Below are positions 9,255 through 17,062 of a DNA stretch of 64,000 bases, piece after piece. Every line of letters begins with the position of its first letter. Position 1 is the first letter of the stretch. This stretch comes from G016234445 sp964438865 (GTDB taxonomy: Bacteria; Chloroflexota; Dehalococcoidia; Tepidiformales; Tepidiformaceae), in contig CAYTMI010000001.1 in the NCBI GenBank assembly GCA_964438865.1, positions 124,001 to 188,000 of the forward strand, written 5' to 3'. Both the position numbers and the translations under genes were made by a program. The notes below the pieces were generated by a model that had not been told where the DNA came from, searched no databases, and worked only from the letters and a program-made list of their open reading frames with translations.

Positions 9255-9452
9255 ATGGCTATCGAATGGTGGATAGGGATCGGCATCGGGCTGTTCTATA
9301 CGGCGGGAATCGCCGTTACGGGCGCCGGGCTGCGGCAGTCGGTAAGCGACGAAGGATGTCTCGGGGCGGCATGGCGAGTCCTGGGCGGCGGCCTCCTCGC
9401 GGGCTTTGTCTCCTTCGCGGTCGTGAGGTGGCTACTTCCCCTGATTTTCTGA
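9255..9452 (+). CDS. Small two-helix membrane protein (cassette gene 2)
   Basis: 65 residues with two predicted transmembrane helices (IEWWIGIGIGLFYTAGIAV; LGGGLLAGFVSFAVVRWLL) joined by a short polar loop. A GGAGG precedes the ATG by about 10 bases. It follows the larger membrane gene by 38 bp and is probably co-transcribed. Function unknown; small hydrophobic partners of this kind can be immunity proteins, holin-like or accessory subunits, but nothing here decides between these. Confidence 0.6.
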   Translation: MAIEWWIGIGIGLFYTAGIAVTGAGLRQSVSDEGCLGAAWRVLGGGLLAGFVSFAVVRWLLPLIF

Positions 9453-9463
9453 CCTCGAAGGTT

Positions 9464-9481
9464 TGTCCAAACTGACCCACT
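9464..9481 (-). repeat. Right inverted repeat
   Basis: 18 bp mate of 8501-8518, between the small membrane gene and the convergent CoA-transferase gene. Confidence 0.7.
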
Positions 9482-9497
9482 ACCGAAAAGCCGCGCC

Positions 9498-10793
9498 CTA
9501 CCCCTGCGCGCCAACCACTCCCGCCGCCCGCAGCGCCGCCACCTCGTCCTTCCCAAAGCCCACTTCCGCCAGCACCTCGTCCGTGTGCCCGTCCAGCACC
9601 GGCGCCGACGAGCTGATCCGCGTCGGCGTCCCGTCCATCTGGAGCACAGGCCCGAACGTCTTGTAGGGCCCGAGCAGCGGGTGCTCCAACTCCACCACGA
9701 ACCCGTTCTCCAGCAACTGGGGGTCGTCCATCGCGTCCGGCGGGAAGTTCAGCCAGCCGCAGGGCACCCCGCCCGCCCGCAGCGCCGCCACCCATTCGTC
9801 CGTCGTCTGCGTCCGGAAGAGCGCCTCCACCTCCCGCACCAGCGCGACCAGCTTCCCGTGCGCTTCCGGCGCCCCCAGGTCGAACCCCGTCTCCGTGCGC
9901 GGGTCGCGAATTCCCGTCACCGCCCGAAAGCGCGCGTTCAACTGCGGGCTAAGGCAGCCCACCGAAACGAACCCATCCTTCGACTGGTAGTGCCGAAAGT
10001 AGATGTTGGCGAAGCCCCCGCGCGTGTAGTTTCGCTCCCAGATCGCCCGCTGCTCGTTGAAGTCGGCGCCGCTCTCCCGGGCCGCCGCCATCTCCGCGCG
10101 ATACACCTCGTGCACCGGCGGGTCCGTCGCCCCGAACCAGCTCAGGAGCTGATGGCCCAGCGCCATCGCCGTCCCCAGCAGCGACGTCTCCACCCGCTGC
10201 CCCTCGCCCGTCAGGTCACGATGCCGAAGCGCCGCCACGATCCCCAGCGCCGAGAACGCGCCCGTCCCCATGTCGTTGAAGGCCGGCCGGATGTTGATCG
10301 GCACCCCGTCCCGCTCCCGCGCCGTCAACACCGACGTCCCAGAAAGCCCTTGCACCACCACGTCGTAACCCGGTTCCCCACCGAGCGGCCCCTTCTTCCC
10401 CAGCGGCACGTGTTCGAGGTAGATCACCCGCGGGTTGATCGCCGCGAGGTCGTCATACCCCAGCCGGTAGCGTGGCAGGTCGGCCGGCTTCATCGACACC
10501 ATCACCACGTCCGCCCACCGCACCAGCCGTTCGATAACCGGCCGCGCGTCCTCCCGCGTAACGTCCAGGCAGATGGTGCGTTTGCCCCGGTTCACGAGCG
10601 TGAACCCCTTGCTCTCGCCCGGCAGGATCGGCTCCATCGTGTGGCGGATGCCGTCGCCCAGGGGCGGCTCCACCTTCACGACGTCCGCGCCCATGTCCGC
10701 GAGCAACACGCCGGCGAACGGGATCGCCAGCGCCTGCGCGACCTCCAGCACTTTCACGCCCGCCAGCGCCCCCGGCCTCTCCGCATCCGTCAT
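9498..10793 (-). CDS. CaiB/BaiF class III CoA-transferase
   Basis: 431 residues, normal family length. It starts AGVKVLEVAQALAIPFAGVL and LLADMGADVVKVEPP, the CoA-binding N-terminal signature, and has the catalytic Asp at about 174 in FNDMGTGAFSALG. It transfers CoA from a donor thioester to a carboxylic acid, here probably to feed the acyl-CoA dehydrogenase encoded just upstream on the same strand. The start is preceded by a TATGCT box at 8 nt and no Shine-Dalgarno. A 27 bp dispersed repeat separates it from the dehydrogenase gene. Confidence 0.93.
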   Translation of the reverse strand: MTDAERPGALAGVKVLEVAQALAIPFAGVLLADMGADVVKVEPPLGDGIRHTMEPILPGESKGFTLVNRGKRTICLDVTREDARPVIERLVRWADVVMVSMKPADLPRYRLGYDDLAAINPRVIYLEHVPLGKKGPLGGEPGYDVVVQGLSGTSVLTARERDGVPINIRPAFNDMGTGAFSALGIVAALRHRDLTGEGQRVETSLLGTAMALGHQLLSWFGATDPPVHEVYRAEMAAARESGADFNEQRAIWERNYTRGGFANIYFRHYQSKDGFVSVGCLSPQLNARFRAVTGIRDPRTETGFDLGAPEAHGKLVALVREVEALFRTQTTDEWVAALRAGGVPCGWLNFPPDAMDDPQLLENGFVVELEHPLLGPYKTFGPVLQMDGTPTRISSSAPVLDGHTDEVLAEVGFGKDEVAALRAAGVVGAQG

Positions 10794-10821
10794 GGCGTCG
10801 AAGCATACAGGACGCCCCCGT

Positions 10822-10848
10822 CCGTAGCCCGAGTGCCAGCGAGGGCAG
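10822..10848 (+). repeat. Dispersed intergenic repeat, copy a
   Basis: Contains GTAGCCCGAGTGCCAGC followed by GAGGGCAG. Same element and same orientation as the three copies at 12135-12256 and the variants at 36386 and 36486. It lies in the short gap between two genes. Confidence 0.75.
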
Positions 10849-10858
10849 TCTCCCGCGG

Positions 10859-12037
10859 CTACCCCCGGGGCAGCCCCAGCCCGCGCGTCGCCACGATCCC
10901 CCGCTGCACTTCGCTCGTCCCACCCGCGATCGTCGAGGCCACCGTCTGCATATAGCTCTGCGACGCCCGCGCCTTCATCGGCGCCGTCTTCGGGTCCCGC
11001 AACTGCCCGTACGTCCCCACCAGCTTCATCGCCGTCCGCGCAATCCGCTGGCTCAGTTCCGTGTTGAACAGCTTCGCGATCGACGCCTCGTGGTTCGGCA
11101 CCCGCCCCGAAGCCTGCAGCGTCACCACGTGGTAGCTCAGCATCTTCGCCGTCCCCGCCTCAATCCAGCGGTCCGCGAACTCCGAACGCCAGGTCCGGTT
11201 GCTGCTCACCACGCCTTCGTTCGCGTGCTCCTTCGCGTAGCGGATGTAGTACTCCAGCGTCTGCCGCTGGCCCACCGCGTTCCCGATCGACGACCGTTCG
11301 AAGTCCAGCGTCGTCGTGCCGATGTACCAGCCGCGGTTCACTTCGCCGAGGACGTTCCGGTGAGGCACCCGCACGTCTTCGAAGAACACCTCGTTGAAGG
11401 CGTGCCCGTCGGCCATGTTGATCAGCGGCCGCACCGTCACCCCCGGCGCCTTCATGTCCATGAGGAAGTACGTGATCCCCCGGTGCTTCGGCGCATCCGG
11501 GTCCGTCCGCGCCAGCATGAACATCTTGTCCGCCATGTGCGCGCCCGAAGTCCAGATCTTCTGGCCGTTGATCACCCAGTCGTCGCCGTCGCGCACCGCC
11601 CGCGTCTGCAGCGAAGCGAGGTCCGAACCCGAGCCCGGCTCGCTGTAGCCCTGGCACCAGCGCACTTCGCCACGAAGGATCGCCCCGAGGTGTTCCTTCT
11701 TCTGGTCTTCGTTCCCGTGAATGATGATCGTCGGGCCGATCATGCTCGTGCCCATCCCGCCCGGGTTCATCACCCGCGCCTCCGCGAACTCCTCGTTCAT
11801 GATGAATTGCTCCATCACGCCCAGGCCCGCGCCGCCGTACTCCTTCGGCCAGGCGGGGGCGATCCACCCCTTCGCCGCGAGCTTCCCCCGCCACTGCTTG
11901 AAGGCAGCGCTCTCAGCGCCCTCCTCCATCGTTGGCGGCGCACCGTCCGCACCCACCGCTCCCGGCCGCTCAGCCTGGATGAACGCGCTCACCTGCTTGC
12001 GAAAGGCTGCCTGTGGCTCTGTGTCTCGAAACTCCAT
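10859..12037 (-). CDS. Acyl-CoA dehydrogenase
   Basis: 392 residues, normal for the family; the start at 12037 is chosen because GGAGAG lies about 7 bases upstream and the protein begins with the usual helical EFRDTEPQAAFRKQVSAF. Upstream in-frame sequence consists of the intergenic repeats. Recognisable blocks are YSEPGSGSDLASLQT (FAD/substrate region), WVINGQKIWTSGAHMADKMF, FEDVRVPHRNVLGEVNRGW and the C-terminal GGTSEVQRGIVATRGLGLPR. It oxidises an acyl-CoA to the 2-enoyl-CoA, passing electrons to ETF. Overall it resembles the FadE/ACAD-type enzymes linked to cyclic or branched substrates. It sits beside a CoA-transferase, suggesting a shared catabolic substrate. Confidence 0.94.
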   Translation of the reverse strand: MEFRDTEPQAAFRKQVSAFIQAERPGAVGADGAPPTMEEGAESAAFKQWRGKLAAKGWIAPAWPKEYGGAGLGVMEQFIMNEEFAEARVMNPGGMGTSMIGPTIIIHGNEDQKKEHLGAILRGEVRWCQGYSEPGSGSDLASLQTRAVRDGDDWVINGQKIWTSGAHMADKMFMLARTDPDAPKHRGITYFLMDMKAPGVTVRPLINMADGHAFNEVFFEDVRVPHRNVLGEVNRGWYIGTTTLDFERSSIGNAVGQRQTLEYYIRYAKEHANEGVVSSNRTWRSEFADRWIEAGTAKMLSYHVVTLQASGRVPNHEASIAKLFNTELSQRIARTAMKLVGTYGQLRDPKTAPMKARASQSYMQTVASTIAGGTSEVQRGIVATRGLGLPRG

Positions 12038-12134
12038 GATGCTCTCTCCGGTTCGAACTCGTTGCGCCGCCACTATACCCAAACATCGCACCCTAACGCG
12101 AGCGTCAATGTCCGGCCCCGTCCCTACAGCCCGT

Positions 12135-12256
12135 CCGTAGCCCGAGTGCCAGCAAGGGCAGCCTCCCGCCGCCCGCGCCCGCCCGTAGCCCGAGTGCCAG
12201 CCAGGGCCGCCGCAGGCCCACCCAGCCATCCGTAGCCCGAGTGCCAGCGAGGGCAG
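12135..12256 (+). repeat. Tandem array of three dispersed-repeat copies (b, c, d)
   Basis: Copies at 12135-12161, 12183-12209 and 12230-12256, spaced 47-48 bp. Each has GTAGCCCGAGTGCCAGC plus a variable GAGGGCAG-like tail. Spacers are C-rich and differ. With copy a at 10822 they flank the acyl-CoA dehydrogenase gene in the same orientation. Confidence 0.75.
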
Positions 12257-12267
12257 GCCCTCCTATC

Positions 12268-13932
12268 TCACCGCCACGAAAACCCCTCGACCACGATCGC
12301 GCCCGTCGGGCAGGCCCCGAAACAGCGCCCGCAGCGGATGCACTTGTCGCTCTCAATCTGATAGACCAGCACGTCGCCGATCCCCTCCACTTCATGCACA
12401 TTGCCCGCTTCGTCGATCGCCACCCGCGGGATGCAGTCCGCCGGGCAAATCAGCGCGCAGGCCTGGCAGGCGGTGCACTTGTCGAAAATGACGTAAGGGA
12501 CAAGCCCGCAGTAGAGGCAGCGCAGCCCTTCCGCCATCGCCGCCGCCTTCGTCAGCGGCGCCTCCACTTCGTCGTCGAGGCCGAGCCCGTGCCTGCCACG
12601 CCCCCGCCGGGCGTCGATCGAGAGCGCACTCTCGACCGTCTGCTGTTCCGCCGCATCGACTTCGGGCCAACCACCCTCCGGCGCCCACGTCTCACTGAGG
12701 TAGCCGTGGATCGCCTCGGCCGCCGCCTTCCCATCCGCGACTGCTTCGATGATCGTCGAAGCCCCCCGCACGAAGTCGCCGCCAGCGAAGATCCCCGGCA
12801 CCGCGGTCATCATCGCCTCGTCGGTCCGCGTCAGTCGCCCCGCGAGCTCTCCATCGACCCGCTCCGGGTCGGGCGCCTGGCCCAGCGCGAGCACCACCAG
12901 GTCGGCCTCGAAGACGAACTCGCTCCCCGGGATGGGCACCGGCCGCGCCCGCCCCGACGAGTCCTTCTCCCCCAGCCGGTTTCGGACGAACTCCATGCCC
13001 GCCGCCCGGCCATCAGCCCCCTGCACGATCCGCATTGGCGAAACGAGGTACTCGATCCTGACCCCTTCGTGCAGCGTCTCTTCCAGCTCCTCGTCATGCA
13101 CCTCGCTTTCGCTCCGGGTGCGGCGATAGAGCACGGTCACCGTCTCCGCGCCAAGGCGGAGGGCCGTCCGGGCAGCATCCATAGCGGTGTAGCCCCCGCC
13201 AATCACGGCGACGTGCCGGCCGCATTCTGGGGTACCGCCCAGGTTCGCCTCTTCCAGGAACGGGAGCGCCTGCACCACGCCCGGGAGATGCACGTTCAGC
13301 ACGTCGAGGTCGTTCGGGCGCATCGCCCCGGCGGCGACAAACACGGCCTCGTGCTGGCGCCGCAGTTCTTCCATGGTCACATCGACGCCCACGCGCACGC
13401 CGGTCTTTATCGTCACGCCCAGTTCTTCGATCGCGGCCACGTCCCGGGCGATGGCGCCCTGGGCCAGCCGGAACCGGGGCACGCCGAGCATCGCCGTCCC
13501 ACCCGGCTCGGGCGCGGCTTCGTAGATCGTGACCTCGTGGCCGTGGAGCGCCAGCGTGTGCGCGGCAGCCAGCCCCGCCGGACCAGCACCAATGATGCCC
13601 ACCCGCAGGCCCGTCGTCGCCAGCATCTTCCCGGGCGCGCCGTGGCTCACGTACCGGTCGCTGAGGAAGCGCTTCAACTGCCGGATCCGTATCGGCCGGT
13701 CGAACTCCTGCCGGGTGCAGACATCCTCGCAGGGGGCGCTGCAGGCTCGCCCGCAAATCGAAGGGATCGGGTTCGGGGCGCTGGCCGCACGGAAGGCCTG
13801 CTCGAACCTCCCCTGTGCCGTGAGCGTCACGTAGGCCCGGGCGTCCGTGTGTACCGGGCAGGCCGCCTGGCACGGCGCCGGATAAAGCTTCCCCCACGCG
13901 GCAAGCTGTTCATAGGCCTTGAGCTTCGGCAT
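12268..13932 (-). CDS. FAD-dependent oxidoreductase with 4Fe-4S clusters (glutamate synthase small subunit-like)
   Basis: 554 residues. The N-terminal part has cysteine sets (CQAACPVHTDAR, CGRACSAPCEDVC) of the GltD-type Fe-S domain, then a first dinucleotide fold (GIIGAGPAGLAAA, FAD) and a second (VIGGGYTAMDAA, NAD(P)H). The C-terminus, about residues 470-545, adds two ferredoxin cluster motifs, CTACQACALICPADC and CIRCGRCFGACPTGA. Family members transfer electrons between NAD(P)H and an Fe-S partner. No gltB-like large subunit is adjacent, so it probably works as a stand-alone ferredoxin:NAD(P) type or partner-specific reductase. A GGGAGGG Shine-Dalgarno precedes the ATG. Confidence 0.9.
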   Translation of the reverse strand: MPKLKAYEQLAAWGKLYPAPCQAACPVHTDARAYVTLTAQGRFEQAFRAASAPNPIPSICGRACSAPCEDVCTRQEFDRPIRIRQLKRFLSDRYVSHGAPGKMLATTGLRVGIIGAGPAGLAAAHTLALHGHEVTIYEAAPEPGGTAMLGVPRFRLAQGAIARDVAAIEELGVTIKTGVRVGVDVTMEELRRQHEAVFVAAGAMRPNDLDVLNVHLPGVVQALPFLEEANLGGTPECGRHVAVIGGGYTAMDAARTALRLGAETVTVLYRRTRSESEVHDEELEETLHEGVRIEYLVSPMRIVQGADGRAAGMEFVRNRLGEKDSSGRARPVPIPGSEFVFEADLVVLALGQAPDPERVDGELAGRLTRTDEAMMTAVPGIFAGGDFVRGASTIIEAVADGKAAAEAIHGYLSETWAPEGGWPEVDAAEQQTVESALSIDARRGRGRHGLGLDDEVEAPLTKAAAMAEGLRCLYCGLVPYVIFDKCTACQACALICPADCIPRVAIDEAGNVHEVEGIGDVLVYQIESDKCIRCGRCFGACPTGAIVVEGFSWR

Positions 13933-14076
13933 CTCGTCTGCCCTCCCTGTGCGCGGCGGCCGCGACCACCCCGGTCACTGGCTCCGTACGGGACATGTAA
14001 CCCCGTCGAGCCAGCGCCGGTATGACCTGGATCACAGGAGTGTACGCCAGGGGAGACGCCCCCGGTCGAAGCCGCC

Positions 14077-14367
14077 TCAGCTACTGGCGCGTGCCATCTT
14101 GCGGAGATAGGCGTCCACCACCTCGTCGGCAGCGATCTCACCCATCTCCTCGTCGCGTAGCGTTCTACCGTGGGGCAGCTTCCCCGCCGCCCCCGCGAGC
14201 GACGCGATCGTCGGGTACTTCGTCGGCCGAAGCTGCACGGTCCCGTCGGGCTCGAGCTCGAACAGCAGCTTGTCCCCCTCGCACACGCCCATAGCCCGCC
14301 GCAGTTCGACCGGGATGGTCACCTGCCCCTTGCTCGTCACCGTCGCCCGAAATCGTCTCAATGCCAC
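14077..14367 (-). CDS. AbrB/MazE/SpoVT-type DNA-binding protein
   Basis: 96 residues from GTG 14367, chosen because a strong AGGAGGTG lies six bases upstream; a longer in-frame version lacks a binding site. The N-terminus ATVTSKGQVTIPVELRRAMGV is the swapped-hairpin AbrB domain; the C-terminal half is acidic and helical. Such proteins act as antitoxins or transcription regulators. No toxin gene (PIN, MazF, RelE) adjoins it on either side, so it may be an orphan antitoxin or a true regulator. It follows the dnaK terminator on the same strand. Confidence 0.88.
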   Translation of the reverse strand: MALRRFRATVTSKGQVTIPVELRRAMGVCEGDKLLFELEPDGTVQLRPTKYPTIASLAGAAGKLPHGRTLRDEEMGEIAADEVVDAYLRKMARASS

Positions 14368-14449
14368 GGAACACCTCCTGGCCGACGCCACCACTTCCTG
14401 GACGCTCCTTACGTTACACCGAGACCAAAGCGCGCCCGTCAAGCAACAA

Positions 14450-14479
14450 GAAGGGGCGCCCCTCACGGAGCGCCCCTTC
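14450..14479 (-). terminator. Rho-independent terminator after dnaK
   Basis: 10 bp perfect stem GAAGGGGCGC / GCGCCCCTTC with a 10 nt loop, about 50 bp past the dnaK stop. On the minus strand it is followed by TTGTTGCTTG, a modest T-rich tail. Confidence 0.75.
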
Positions 14480-14503
14480 AGATTGACAGTCCCGGGTCAA
14501 CAG

Positions 14504-14527
14504 CCCTCGGCCCTCGGCCCTCGCCCC
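14504..14527. repeat. Heptad repeat tract (CCCTCGG units)
   Basis: About three consecutive 7 bp units ending at the dnaK stop codon. One of eight period-7 tracts in the window. Confidence 0.7.
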
Positions 14528-16425
14528 TACACCTCGCGGAACTCGCCTTCCACGGTGCCCTCTTCCGCCGCGCCCGGGCCAGCGTCCCCGCCCGTGCCGT
14601 CGGGAGAATCCCCGCCCGCACTCGCCGCGCCGTACACCGCCTCGCCGATCTTCTGCATCGACAGGCTCAGCGCCTCCAGCGTCGACTCCATCCGGTCCTT
14701 GTCCTCGGACACGATAGCCTCGCGCATCGCCTTCACCTTCTCTTCGACGTCCGTCTTCAGCGCTGCGTCGATCTTGTCGGCGTTGTCCCGCAGCGTCTTC
14801 TCCGCCTGGTAGGCCGTGCTGTCCGCCACGTTGCGCAGTTCGATCAGCTCGCGACGCTTCAGGTCCTCGTCGGCGTGCAGTTCGGCTTCCCGCTGCATCC
14901 GCTCGATCTCTTCCTTCGTCAGCCCGCTCGAAGACTGGATCGTGATCTTCTGTTCGCGGCCCGTTCCCTTGTCCTTCGCCGAAACGTTCACGATCCCGTT
15001 CGCGTCGATGTCGAACGCCACCTCTACCTGCGGCACCCCCCGCGGCGACGGCAGGATCCCGTCGAGGATGAACCGCCCCAGCGACTTGTTGTCCGTCGCC
15101 ATCGGCCGCTCACCCTGGAGGATGCTGATCTCCACGCTCGGCTGGTTGTCCGCCGCCGTGCTGAACACCTGGCTCTTGCTCGTCGGGATCGTCGTGTTCC
15201 GCGGGATGATCGGTGTCATCACACCACCCAGCGTCTCAATCCCGAGCGTCAACGGCGTCACGTCCAGCAACAGCACGTCCTTCACTTCGCCCTTGAGCAC
15301 GCCCGCCTGGACCGCCGCGCCGATCGCCACCACCTCGTCCGGGTTCACCCCCTTGTGGGGCTCCTTCCCGAAGAAGTCCGCGACCACCTTCTGCACCGCC
15401 GGCATCCGCGTCTGCCCGCCGACCAGCACTATCTCTTCAATGTCGCCCGGCTTCTTGCCAGCATCTTCGAGCGCCTTCTTCACCGGCCCCAGTGTCCCCG
15501 TCAGGAGGTCGCCCACGAGTTGCTCCAGCTTCGCTCGCGAAAGCGTCACGTTCAGGTGCTTCGGCCCGCTCGCGTCCGCCGTGATGAACGGCAGGTTCAC
15601 GTCTGTCTGCTGGGCGCTCGAAAGCTCGATCTTCGCCTTCTCCGCCTCCGCCTTCAGTCGCTGGAGCGCCTGCCGGTCCTGCCGCAGGTCGATCCCCTCC
15701 GCCTTCTTGAACTCGTCGATCAGCCAGTCGATCACCCGCTGGTCGAAGTCGTCGCCGCCGAGGTGCGTGTCGCCGTTCGTCGACAACACCTGGAATGTGC
15801 CTTCGCCCAGTTCAAGGATCGAAATATCGAACGTCCCGCCGCCGAGGTCGTACACCGCGATCAGTTCGTCGTGCTTGCGATCCAACCCGTAGGCCAGCGA
15901 CGCCGCCGTCGGCTCGTTGATGATCCGCAGCACTTCGAGCCCCGCGATTTTGCCCGCGTCCTTCGTCGCCTGACGTTGGGCATCGTTGAAGTACGCCGGC
16001 ACCGTGATCACCGCTTCGCTCACGGTCTCCCCGAGGTACGCCTCCGCGTCCGCCTTCAGCTTCTGCAGGATCATCGCGCTCACTTCCGGCGCGCTGTACT
16101 GCTTGTCGCCCAGCTTCACCGTCACGTCGCCGTTCTTCGCCGCCGCAACCGTGTAGGGCACCAGCTTCAGGTCGCGCTGGACCTCCGGGTCCGCCGTCTT
16201 CCGGCCCATGAAACGCTTGATGCTGAACACCGTGTTTTCCGGGTTCGTCACCGCCTGGCGCTTCGCCACCTGCCCCACCAGCCGTTCGCCGCCCTTCGTG
16301 ATCGCCACGATCGACGGCGTCGTCCGTGCCCCTTCCGCGTTCGGGATGACGACCGGCTCGCCGCCTTCCATCACCGCGATGCACGAGTTCGTTGTCCCCA
16401 GGTCAATCCCAATTACTTTCGCCAT
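14527..16425 (-). CDS. dnaK: Molecular chaperone DnaK (Hsp70)
   Basis: 632 residues, full length. The ATPase domain begins AKVIGIDLGTTNSCIAVMEGG, includes INEPTAASLAYGLD and the DLGGGTFDISILELGEG phosphate block; the interdomain linker VLLLDVTPLTLGIE and the substrate-binding beta-sandwich follow. The C-terminal tail is acidic and Gly/Pro-rich. It folds and refolds proteins together with GrpE and DnaJ. AAGGAG lies 7 bases before the ATG. Third gene of hrcA-grpE-dnaK; dnaJ does not follow, the next gene being an AbrB-type regulator behind a terminator. Heat control is expected through the CIRCE operator upstream of hrcA. Confidence 0.98.
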   Translation of the reverse strand: MAKVIGIDLGTTNSCIAVMEGGEPVVIPNAEGARTTPSIVAITKGGERLVGQVAKRQAVTNPENTVFSIKRFMGRKTADPEVQRDLKLVPYTVAAAKNGDVTVKLGDKQYSAPEVSAMILQKLKADAEAYLGETVSEAVITVPAYFNDAQRQATKDAGKIAGLEVLRIINEPTAASLAYGLDRKHDELIAVYDLGGGTFDISILELGEGTFQVLSTNGDTHLGGDDFDQRVIDWLIDEFKKAEGIDLRQDRQALQRLKAEAEKAKIELSSAQQTDVNLPFITADASGPKHLNVTLSRAKLEQLVGDLLTGTLGPVKKALEDAGKKPGDIEEIVLVGGQTRMPAVQKVVADFFGKEPHKGVNPDEVVAIGAAVQAGVLKGEVKDVLLLDVTPLTLGIETLGGVMTPIIPRNTTIPTSKSQVFSTAADNQPSVEISILQGERPMATDNKSLGRFILDGILPSPRGVPQVEVAFDIDANGIVNVSAKDKGTGREQKITIQSSSGLTKEEIERMQREAELHADEDLKRRELIELRNVADSTAYQAEKTLRDNADKIDAALKTDVEEKVKAMREAIVSEDKDRMESTLEALSLSMQKIGEAVYGAASAGGDSPDGTGGDAGPGAAEEGTVEGEFREV

Positions 16426-16440
16426 GCTTGTTCTCCTTGG

Positions 16441-16475
16441 TCCTCAGTCCTCAGTCCTTAGTCCTCAGTCCTGGG
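16441..16475. repeat. Heptad repeat tract (TCCTCAG units) between grpE and dnaK
   Basis: Five consecutive 7 bp units: TCCTCAG twice, TCCTTAG, TCCTCAG, TCCTGGG. It fills nearly all of the grpE-dnaK gap and abuts the grpE stop codon at 16477. Confidence 0.9.
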
Positions 16476-16476
16476 T

Positions 16477-17001
16477 TCACTCGCCTTCGCCGACGATCAC
16501 CATCGCCGGCCGGATGATCCTGTCGCCCACCATGTAGCCCTTTTGCGCCACATAGAGGACCTTGCCTTCTTCGCCAGGCTGCTTGCCGACCGCTTCGTGC
16601 CGCGCCGGGTCGAACGTCTCGCCCTCCGCCGGCACTTCCCTCACCTGCATCGACTCGAGCAACTGCGCGAACTTCTTGTGGATGGCCACCACACCCTGCA
16701 CCCAGTTCAGGCCCGCCAGGTGCGCGTCCACCGTCGAAACCGCGCGCTCCAGGTCGTCGAACACCGGCAGCAGGTTGATCACGAGCGCCGCGTTGTACAG
16801 CCGCGCCGTCTCCGAACGCTCCTGCTCCACCCGCCGCTTGTAGTTCGCGAAGTCCGCCGCGCTCCGCTGCCAGCTCTTGTAGTACGTCTCCGCGAGTTCC
16901 TCGGCCGTCGGCTGTTGGCTATCGGCCGTCGGCTCATCCGAGCCCGCGTCCGAACCCGCACCCTTGTCGGCGGCGACGCCCTCGCCCGTCTCGTCACCCA
17001 T
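16477..17001 (-). CDS. grpE: Nucleotide exchange factor GrpE
   Basis: 174 residues from the ATG at 17001, which has AGGAGG eight bases upstream; ATGs at 17007 and 17025 are alternatives. The acidic low-complexity N-terminus is followed by the long dimer helix (AETYYKSWQRSAADFANYKRRVEQE) and the C-terminal beta domain with FDPARHEAVG and GYMVGDRIIRPAMVIVGEGE. It releases ADP from DnaK. Its ribosome binding site is itself made of heptad-repeat units (GAATGAG repeated on the coding strand), so repeat-number changes would alter translation. Confidence 0.96.
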   Translation of the reverse strand: MGDETGEGVAADKGAGSDAGSDEPTADSQQPTAEELAETYYKSWQRSAADFANYKRRVEQERSETARLYNAALVINLLPVFDDLERAVSTVDAHLAGLNWVQGVVAIHKKFAQLLESMQVREVPAEGETFDPARHEAVGKQPGEEGKVLYVAQKGYMVGDRIIRPAMVIVGEGE

Positions 17002-17013
17002 CGTCATCGCCTC

Positions 17014-17062
17014 CTCATTCCTCATTCCTCATTCCTCAGCCCTCGCCCCTCGGCCCTCACGT
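17014..17062. repeat. Heptad repeat tract (CTCATTC/CTCGCCC units) between hrcA and grpE
   Basis: Six to seven contiguous 7 bp units: CTCATTC three times, CTCAGCC, CTCGCCC, CTCGGCC, CTCACGT. It fills the hrcA-grpE gap and runs through the hrcA stop codon. Confidence 0.9.

Larger units (their letters stand above)
8501..9481. mobile_element. Possible mobile cassette bounded by 18 bp inverted repeats
   Basis: Bases 8501-8518 (AGTGGGTCAGTTTAGACA) recur in reverse complement at 9464-9481 with one mismatch. The 981 bp between the outer ends hold two small membrane-protein genes and no transposase. Base composition inside is visibly less GC-rich than in the flanking genes. No clear target-site duplication is seen. 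It could be a non-autonomous element or the remnant of an insertion sequence with cargo. Confidence 0.5.

Noticed and set aside
12241..14025. 594-codon plus-strand frame opposite the FAD/Fe-S oxidoreductase
   Set aside because: Its composition (Arg/His/Pro) is that of a shadow frame, while the minus strand encodes a complete enzyme with all cofactor motifs.
14077..14367. AbrB/MazE gene as half of a toxin-antitoxin pair
   Set aside because: No toxin-like gene adjoins it on either side; described as a regulator or orphan antitoxin only.
14170..16461. 763-codon plus-strand frame opposite dnaK
   Set aside because: dnaK is unmistakable on the minus strand; the plus frame is its Arg/His-rich mirror.
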